A stretch of DNA of 64,000 nucleotides, taken from Rhizobiales bacterium 64-17. Lineage in GTDB: Bacteria; Pseudomonadota; Alphaproteobacteria; Rhizobiales; Xanthobacteraceae. The stretch is taken from NCBI GenBank assembly GCA_001899285.1, contig MKWA01000008.1, positions 62,001 to 126,000 on the forward strand, read 5' to 3'. Shown piece after piece: positions 59,799-64,000 of the stretch. Under the pieces are notes generated by a model. That model was not told the DNA's origin, made no database searches, and worked only from the letters and a program-made list of their open reading frames with translations. Position numbers and translations under genes: made by a program. Numbering within the stretch: position 1 is the first letter of the stretch; every line of letters starts with the position of its first letter.

Positions 59799-60708
59799 TC
59801 TTGACGCGGGCGCGGGTCTCGCGCGGGCTTTCGCCGAACTGAACGCGATAGGCGCGCGAGAAATGCGCGGCGTCGTTGAAGCCGCAGGCCAGCGCGATCT
59901 CAATCAGCGAGCGTGCGCTCGCCGTGTCCGCCTCGATTGATTTGCGCGCGCGGGCGAGCCGTTCGCTCGCGAGGTAGCGCGCGACGGTGAGGCCGTTGGC
60001 GGCGAACAGCCGATGCAGGCTACGCACCGACAGATCCGCGGCACGGGCGATGGCCGCCGGCGTCAGGTCGGGCCGATGCAGGCGGCTGCGGATGTCCCGC
60101 TGGATCGCGGCGAGGCCCGGTGGGTCAGCGTTGTCATGAAACGCGCCGCGCATCAGGGTCGCGAGTGCGTCGAGCATCGCCGCACATTCGTCCTCGCGCC
60201 AGTTTTGCGCCGGATCGGTGAGCCGCGCGATGGTCTCGCGCGCCAGATATGTGCACGGCCGGTCCGCCGGCAGCGCGACGGGCTGTCGGCTGATGCGCGG
60301 CAGCCACGGCTCGATCGCCGCGCGCGGCATCAGCACCAGACGCCGCTCGACCTCATGCGGAAACTCGATCTCGAACGGCGTGCTGCTGTCGATGACGGCG
60401 ATGCCGCTGGGCGCAAGACCGAGTTCGTGACCGGACTGGCGGATCTGCGAGGTGCCGCGGCATTGCAGGCTGACCATGAACAGACCTTCGCCGCGTCGCG
60501 CCTGCATCGCGTTGCGGCTGACGCTATGTGTGGCGGTAGCGAACGAGACGAGCCGCGCGCCAGCGACCGTGCGGCTGGCGAGATGGCCCTGAAACGCATT
60601 GCGGCGCGCGGTGCGCATGTCGGCGTCGAGCACGCCGCGCACCACCACGTCGGACCAGAAGTCTACGCGATTATGCGCCGTCTCGGCGGTCGTCCAGGAT
60701 TGCCACAT
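59785..60708 (-). CDS. AraC family transcriptional regulator
   Basis: A 307-residue regulator. The N-terminal half resembles the AraC_binding_2 (FeaR-like) ligand domain (AFQGHLASRTVAGARLVSF, QARRGEGLFMVSLQCRG), and the C-terminal 100 residues carry two helix-turn-helix motifs, with the standard end ALACGFNDAAHFSRAYRVQFGESPRE. It may use GTG 60714 or ATG 60708. Its convergent position to the VAO/PCMH-TctC pair makes it a candidate controller of those genes in response to an aromatic compound. That link is an inference from proximity. Confidence 0.9.
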   Translation of the reverse strand: MWQSWTTAETAHNRVDFWSDVVVRGVLDADMRTARRNAFQGHLASRTVAGARLVSFATATHSVSRNAMQARRGEGLFMVSLQCRGTSQIRQSGHELGLAPSGIAVIDSSTPFEIEFPHEVERRLVLMPRAAIEPWLPRISRQPVALPADRPCTYLARETIARLTDPAQNWREDECAAMLDALATLMRGAFHDNADPPGLAAIQRDIRSRLHRPDLTPAAIARAADLSVRSLHRLFAANGLTVARYLASERLARARKSIEADTASARSLIEIALACGFNDAAHFSRAYRVQFGESPRETRARVKTTAA

Positions 60709-60787
60709 CGCCACTATCCCATCCCAAGGAAGCGGCCAAGGTGAGAGACCGGTGCGGCGCGGTCAAGCCGGAGTTATGAGCACGGGC

Positions 60788-61165
60788 CTATTTGCACTTG
60801 CGCAGGCGGATACTCGCGCCTTTGGCGGGATCGATTTCGATGCGATCGGGATCGGTCTTGACCCGGATCGTGACGTGGTTGCGGGCGTTGACCTGCCCCG
60901 TGCGGAACTCTTCGACGACACGGAACGCTGAGGAACCCTCCGGCTGGACAGAGATCGCGCGGAAGTCGCGCACGCTGCCGCCCGAGTCGAACCGCCGCTC
61001 GCCCTGGAAGTCGACTGTGCGCAGCCGCGCGCAATCGACCGGGTTCTTGTCGGTGCTGGCACTTTCGCCCCAGCGGCCCTGTACCGGATAGGACGCGGCC
61101 TGCGCGGCGGACACGAGCAGGAGTGTCGCGAGTGCGCCGGCGGCGAGTTTGATCGTAGCCGTCAT
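60788..61165 (-). CDS. Small exported hypothetical protein
   Basis: A 125-residue protein with signal peptide (MTATIKLAAGALATLLLVSA, cleavage after AQAA) and a mature part of about 100 residues beginning SYPVQGRWGESASTDKNPVDC; two cysteines (one near the mature start, one in RLRKCK at the end) could form a disulfide. No family recognised. It is flanked by an AraC gene and the membrane-protein operon, both on the same strand, with gaps of 79 and 110 bases. Confidence 0.8.
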   Translation of the reverse strand: MTATIKLAAGALATLLLVSAAQAASYPVQGRWGESASTDKNPVDCARLRTVDFQGERRFDSGGSVRDFRAISVQPEGSSAFRVVEEFRTGQVNARNHVTIRVKTDPDRIEIDPAKGASIRLRKCK

Positions 61166-61275
61166 GGTCGTGCTCCCAGAGGAAAGCTTTGCAGCGCGTT
61201 CAGCCTTAAAAGTGGAGCCGGGGCAGGGCCGCCGCCACCGGCATCCCCGGCTATGGTTAGCGGCCCGACAACGCG

Positions 61276-63330
61276 TCAGCGGCCTTCTCTAGCCCATGTC
61301 ATCGCCAAGGCGCCGATCAGCAGCAGCAGGCCGAGCATGCCGGCGAAGATCGGCAGCACGCCGATGCCGCGCACCACCGTAACCTGCCGCATCTTCAGGC
61401 CGAGCCAGTCGTCGCCCTTGTAGCTCGACCCGGAACGCACCGGCACGATGCGCGGTGTGCCGTCGGCGAGCCGCAACACGCCGCCGCCGGTAGCGTCGGC
61501 GATGCGCTTCATCACCTCGGTGGTGGAGGTGACTTCCGCGAATTCACGCGGATTGGCCGGGCCGACATTGATCAGCGCGGTGAGCTTGCCGTCGGTCGCG
61601 CGCCACAGGCCGAGTTCGCTGGCATCGACGGTGGCACGCCACACGCCGTTGCCGGCGGACGCCAGCGTGAGTTTGCGCTCGCGGCCGGACGGCGAGGTTA
61701 CTGTCACTTCGTCGACGGTGTCGGCCATGGTCTGGCGCTGCACGGTCAGTTCGCGCCCCTGCGCGAGCAGGCGCAAGGCTTCTTCCTCGAGATCGGGCTG
61801 CTTCATCAGCCAGTGCGAGAGCCGCCGCAGCAGATCGAGATGCGGCCCGCCGCCTTCATAGCCGCGCGCCCACAGCCAGATGTGGTCGGAGAGCAGCAGC
61901 GCGACGCGGCCTTCGTCCTGGCGCTGTAATACGAGTAGCGGCTTGTCGCCCTGACCCTGCATCAGGCTGACGCCGGTGACGGCGCGGGTATCGACGAGGC
62001 GGAACCAGCGGCTCCAGTGCGGCGGCGTCGCATCGGCGCCTTCCAGCCCGCGCGTGACCGGGTGGCGTTTACCGAGTTCGGTCAGCGCCGCGCGGAACGG
62101 GCTTTCGCTGACGGTGCCGCTCGGCTCCGCCGGCAGGATCTGGTCGAGCGGCGTGCGCCAGATGCTGGTCTGGCTGGCATAATCCGGGCCGGCCGCGATC
62201 AGCACCGCGCCGCCATCGCGCACATATTTGGCGATGTTGTCGAAATAGGCGATCGGCAGCACGCCCTGGCGCGCATAGCGGTCGAAGATGATCAACTGGA
62301 ATTCGTTAATCTTCTGTTGGAACAACTCGCGGGTCGGAAACGCGATCAGCGACAGTTCGTTGATCGGCGTGCCGTCCTGCTTCTCCGGGGGCCGCAGAAT
62401 GGTGAAATGCACGAGGTCGATCGACGCGTCGGACTTCAGCAGGTTGCGCCAGGTGCGCTCGCCGGCATGCGGTTCGCCGGAGACGAGCAGCACGCGCAAC
62501 TTGTCGCGCACGCCGTCGATCGAGACCACCGCGCGGTTGTTGACCGGCGTGAGTTCGCCTTCGAGCGGCGATGCCTCGATCTCGACGATGTTCTGACCCG
62601 CGTGCGGGATCTGCACGTCGGCGCGCAGCGTCTGGCCGGGGACGACCACGCGGGTTTCCAACTGCTCGCCATCGCGGCGCACGGTGACGCGCGCCGGGCC
62701 GGTGCCGCCCTGATCTTCGACCTTGTAGGTGATCGTCTGCATCTGCCCGACGATGCCGAAGCGGGGCGTGGTCATCAGCACGACGCGGCGGTCGCGTTCG
62801 TTGCGCTGGCCGGTGACGAGCGCATGCACCGGTGCGTCGAAGCCGAGCGCGCCGGCATCGGCCGGCACGTCGTGCACGCGGCCGTCGGTGATGAACACCG
62901 CGCCGGCAACGCGATCCGGCGGCACGTCGGCGAGCGTCGAGGACAGCGCCGAGAACAGTTTGGTGCCGTCGTTCTCGCCATCGGCCTTGCCGGCCTCGGC
63001 GACGCGTACGTCGAGACCGGGGATGGCTTTCAGTTTCTCGACGATCTCGTCGCGCGCCGCTTCCGTCTGTTGCTCGCGCTGGCCAAATCCTTGACTTGGA
63101 CTCTTGTCGACGATCACGGCGGCGACCGACGGCACCGGATCGCGATCCTCGCGCGTGAACGACGGATTGGTCAGCGCTAACAGCAGCAAAGCGAGCGCGA
63201 CGATGCGGATCAGTGCGCCGCGGCGGCGCGAGGCGATCAGCAGCGCGGCGATCAGCAGCACTGCGGCGGCAGCGGCCCACAGCGCATAGGACGGCAGCAG
63301 CGGCGCGAAGGAGAGGCCGAGATTGAACAT
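61276..63330 (-). CDS. Membrane protein with VWA-like and glutamine-amidotransferase-like domains
   Basis: A 684-residue protein. Two N-terminal hydrophobic helices (about 15-32 and 36-52) precede a von Willebrand A-like region (VAAVIVDKSPSQGFG, VAGAVFITDGRVHDVP), a beta-sandwich, a class I amidotransferase-like segment (LRVLLVSGEPHAGERTWRNLL to VLLIAAGPDYASQTS) and a final transmembrane helix near 658-678. Such proteins occur in MoxR/BatA-type operons of alphaproteobacteria. The catalytic Cys of an amidotransferase is not evident. It lies three bases after the DUF4159 gene and is cotranscribed with it. Confidence 0.85.
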   Translation of the reverse strand: MFNLGLSFAPLLPSYALWAAAAAVLLIAALLIASRRRGALIRIVALALLLLALTNPSFTREDRDPVPSVAAVIVDKSPSQGFGQREQQTEAARDEIVEKLKAIPGLDVRVAEAGKADGENDGTKLFSALSSTLADVPPDRVAGAVFITDGRVHDVPADAGALGFDAPVHALVTGQRNERDRRVVLMTTPRFGIVGQMQTITYKVEDQGGTGPARVTVRRDGEQLETRVVVPGQTLRADVQIPHAGQNIVEIEASPLEGELTPVNNRAVVSIDGVRDKLRVLLVSGEPHAGERTWRNLLKSDASIDLVHFTILRPPEKQDGTPINELSLIAFPTRELFQQKINEFQLIIFDRYARQGVLPIAYFDNIAKYVRDGGAVLIAAGPDYASQTSIWRTPLDQILPAEPSGTVSESPFRAALTELGKRHPVTRGLEGADATPPHWSRWFRLVDTRAVTGVSLMQGQGDKPLLVLQRQDEGRVALLLSDHIWLWARGYEGGGPHLDLLRRLSHWLMKQPDLEEEALRLLAQGRELTVQRQTMADTVDEVTVTSPSGRERKLTLASAGNGVWRATVDASELGLWRATDGKLTALINVGPANPREFAEVTSTTEVMKRIADATGGGVLRLADGTPRIVPVRSGSSYKGDDWLGLKMRQVTVVRGIGVLPIFAGMLGLLLLIGALAMTWAREGR

Positions 63331-63333
63331 CTG

Positions 63334-64000
63334 CTATTGCCCCAGCCGTTCGAGCAATGCGGGGACGTGCACCTGATCGGCCTTGTAGTTGCCGGTCAGC
63401 GCATACATCACGATGTTGGCGCCGGCGCGGAACGCGAATTCGCGCTGGCGCGGCTCGCCCGGCATCAGCGGCAGCATCGGCTGGCCGTCCGGGCGGATCG
63501 CCCAGGCGCCGGCGAAGTCGTTGGACGTGATCAGGATCGAGGACACGCCGTCGCCGCCGCGCGCGGGCCGCGCCGCCTGTTCTTCGTCGGGTGTTGCGGG
63601 CAGGGCTTCGACCCAGAGCTGGCCTTCGGTGTAGCGGCCGGGAAAGTCCTTCATCAGAAAGAACGTCTTGGTCAGCACATGGTCACGCGGCACCGGCTCC
63701 AGTTCCGGAATGTCGAGGCCGGAGAGAATGTCGCGCAGCGCCTGCGCGCCGGGCGCGTTGGGATCGTTCGGCGTGGTCGTGCCGGCGTCGCGGGTGTCGA
63801 AGATCACCGTGCCGCCTTGCTTCATATAAGCGTCGACGCGCGCCAGCGTCTGCTGCGAGGGCTTCGCCACGCCCGGCACGATCGGCCAGTAGACCACAGG
63901 GAAGAACGCCATCTCGTCGCGCGACGGATCAATGCCGATCGGGTCGCCGGGTTCGAGCGCGGTGCGCTGGCCAAGGAATAATGTGAGCCCTTGCAGGCCG
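63334..64000 (-). CDS. DUF4159 / BatA-type domain protein, C-terminal part (runs off window)
   Basis: The frame is open from the right edge (64000) to the stop at 63334, giving 221 codons of the C-terminal part. The visible start GLQGLTLFLGQRTALEP, with GIDPSRDEMAFFPVVYWPI next, is the hallmark of DUF4159 regions found after an aerotolerance-regulator N-terminal (BatA) domain. The segment GGTVIFDTRD and the C-terminal EFAFRAGANIVMYALTGNYKADQVH fit the same family. The N-terminal membrane part lies outside. It should be cotranscribed with the VWA/amidotransferase-like gene, probably behind a moxR gene beyond the window. Confidence 0.88.
   Translation of the reverse strand, partial: GLQGLTLFLGQRTALEPGDPIGIDPSRDEMAFFPVVYWPIVPGVAKPSQQTLARVDAYMKQGGTVIFDTRDAGTTTPNDPNAPGAQALRDILSGLDIPELEPVPRDHVLTKTFFLMKDFPGRYTEGQLWVEALPATPDEEQAARPARGGDGVSSILITSNDFAGAWAIRPDGQPMLPLMPGEPRQREFAFRAGANIVMYALTGNYKADQVHVPALLERLGQ

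Noticed and set aside
1-64000. Search for CRISPR arrays, tRNA or rRNA genes, transposases and phage genes
   Set aside because: No regularly spaced direct repeats, no recognisable tRNA or rRNA sequence, and no transposase, integrase or phage structural protein was found on either strand.

Overview
The window is chromosomal DNA of a GC-rich alphaproteobacterium, most likely of the order Hyphomicrobiales (Rhizobiales) near the Bradyrhizobium/Rhodopseudomonas/Pseudolabrys group. This rests on the strong G/C bias at third codon positions, several lineage-typical proteins (a DUF6101-like protein, DUF4170, DUF2093, MbfA ferritin, a TIGR01459-type HAD phosphatase), three kinds of dispersed palindromic intergenic repeat of the sort common in that group, and the lpxK-waaA-DUF374-DUF4170-cysQ-pmbA gene order. 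Genes are tightly packed. No gene-free stretch exceeds about 250 bases, and I saw no rRNA, tRNA, CRISPR array, insertion sequence, prophage or clear pseudogene.

Bases 1-1109 hold the end of egtB and all of egtD (ergothioneine synthesis). Bases 1199-15177 form a catabolic region: a deacetylase-like protein, an FAH-family hydrolase, an FMN reductase, a TctC-type binding protein, an NTF2-like protein, an SDR dehydrogenase, a gentisate/salicylate-type ring-cleavage dioxygenase, a TRAP-TAXI transporter, a maleylacetate-reductase-like enzyme, an alpha/beta-hydrolase-fold protein lacking its nucleophile, a beta-decarboxylating dehydrogenase, a second TctC protein and a hydroxypyruvate-isomerase-like protein. 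Together they suggest uptake and ring cleavage of an aromatic acid, but the set does not match one textbook pathway.

Bases 15282-28877 carry stress and housekeeping genes: msrA/msrB, a calcineurin-type phosphoesterase, mbfA, a Nudix hydrolase, a glutathionyl-hydroquinone reductase, GNAT, an omega-amino-acid:pyruvate transaminase, a GT39-type glycosyltransferase, a degenerate EAL protein, a HAD phosphatase, a CheY-like regulator and ribF. Bases 28886-41341 are mostly core genes: ileS-lspA, a pair of M16 proteases, arfB, mutL, rsmD, an rluB-like gene, tadA and a 58-residue unknown.

Bases 41423-46958 hold an APH-family kinase-like gene, a predicted fluoroacetate dehalogenase, purD and xseA. Bases 46962-49617 look like a zinc-controlled unit: a ZnuD-like TonB receptor, a His/Cys-rich DUF2946-like protein and a palindrome resembling a Zur operator. 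Bases 49684-56386 contain a dienelactone-hydrolase-like gene, a DUF2093 protein and a lipopolysaccharide-related minus-strand run. Bases 56607-64000 hold a DUF6101-like gene, a VAO/PCMH flavoenzyme with a TctC protein and an AraC regulator, and the start of a membrane-protein operon (a VWA/amidotransferase-like protein and DUF4159) that runs off the right edge.

All functional calls come from reading the translations and recalling families; no database search was run. Residue correspondences to characterised enzymes are by eye and from memory.
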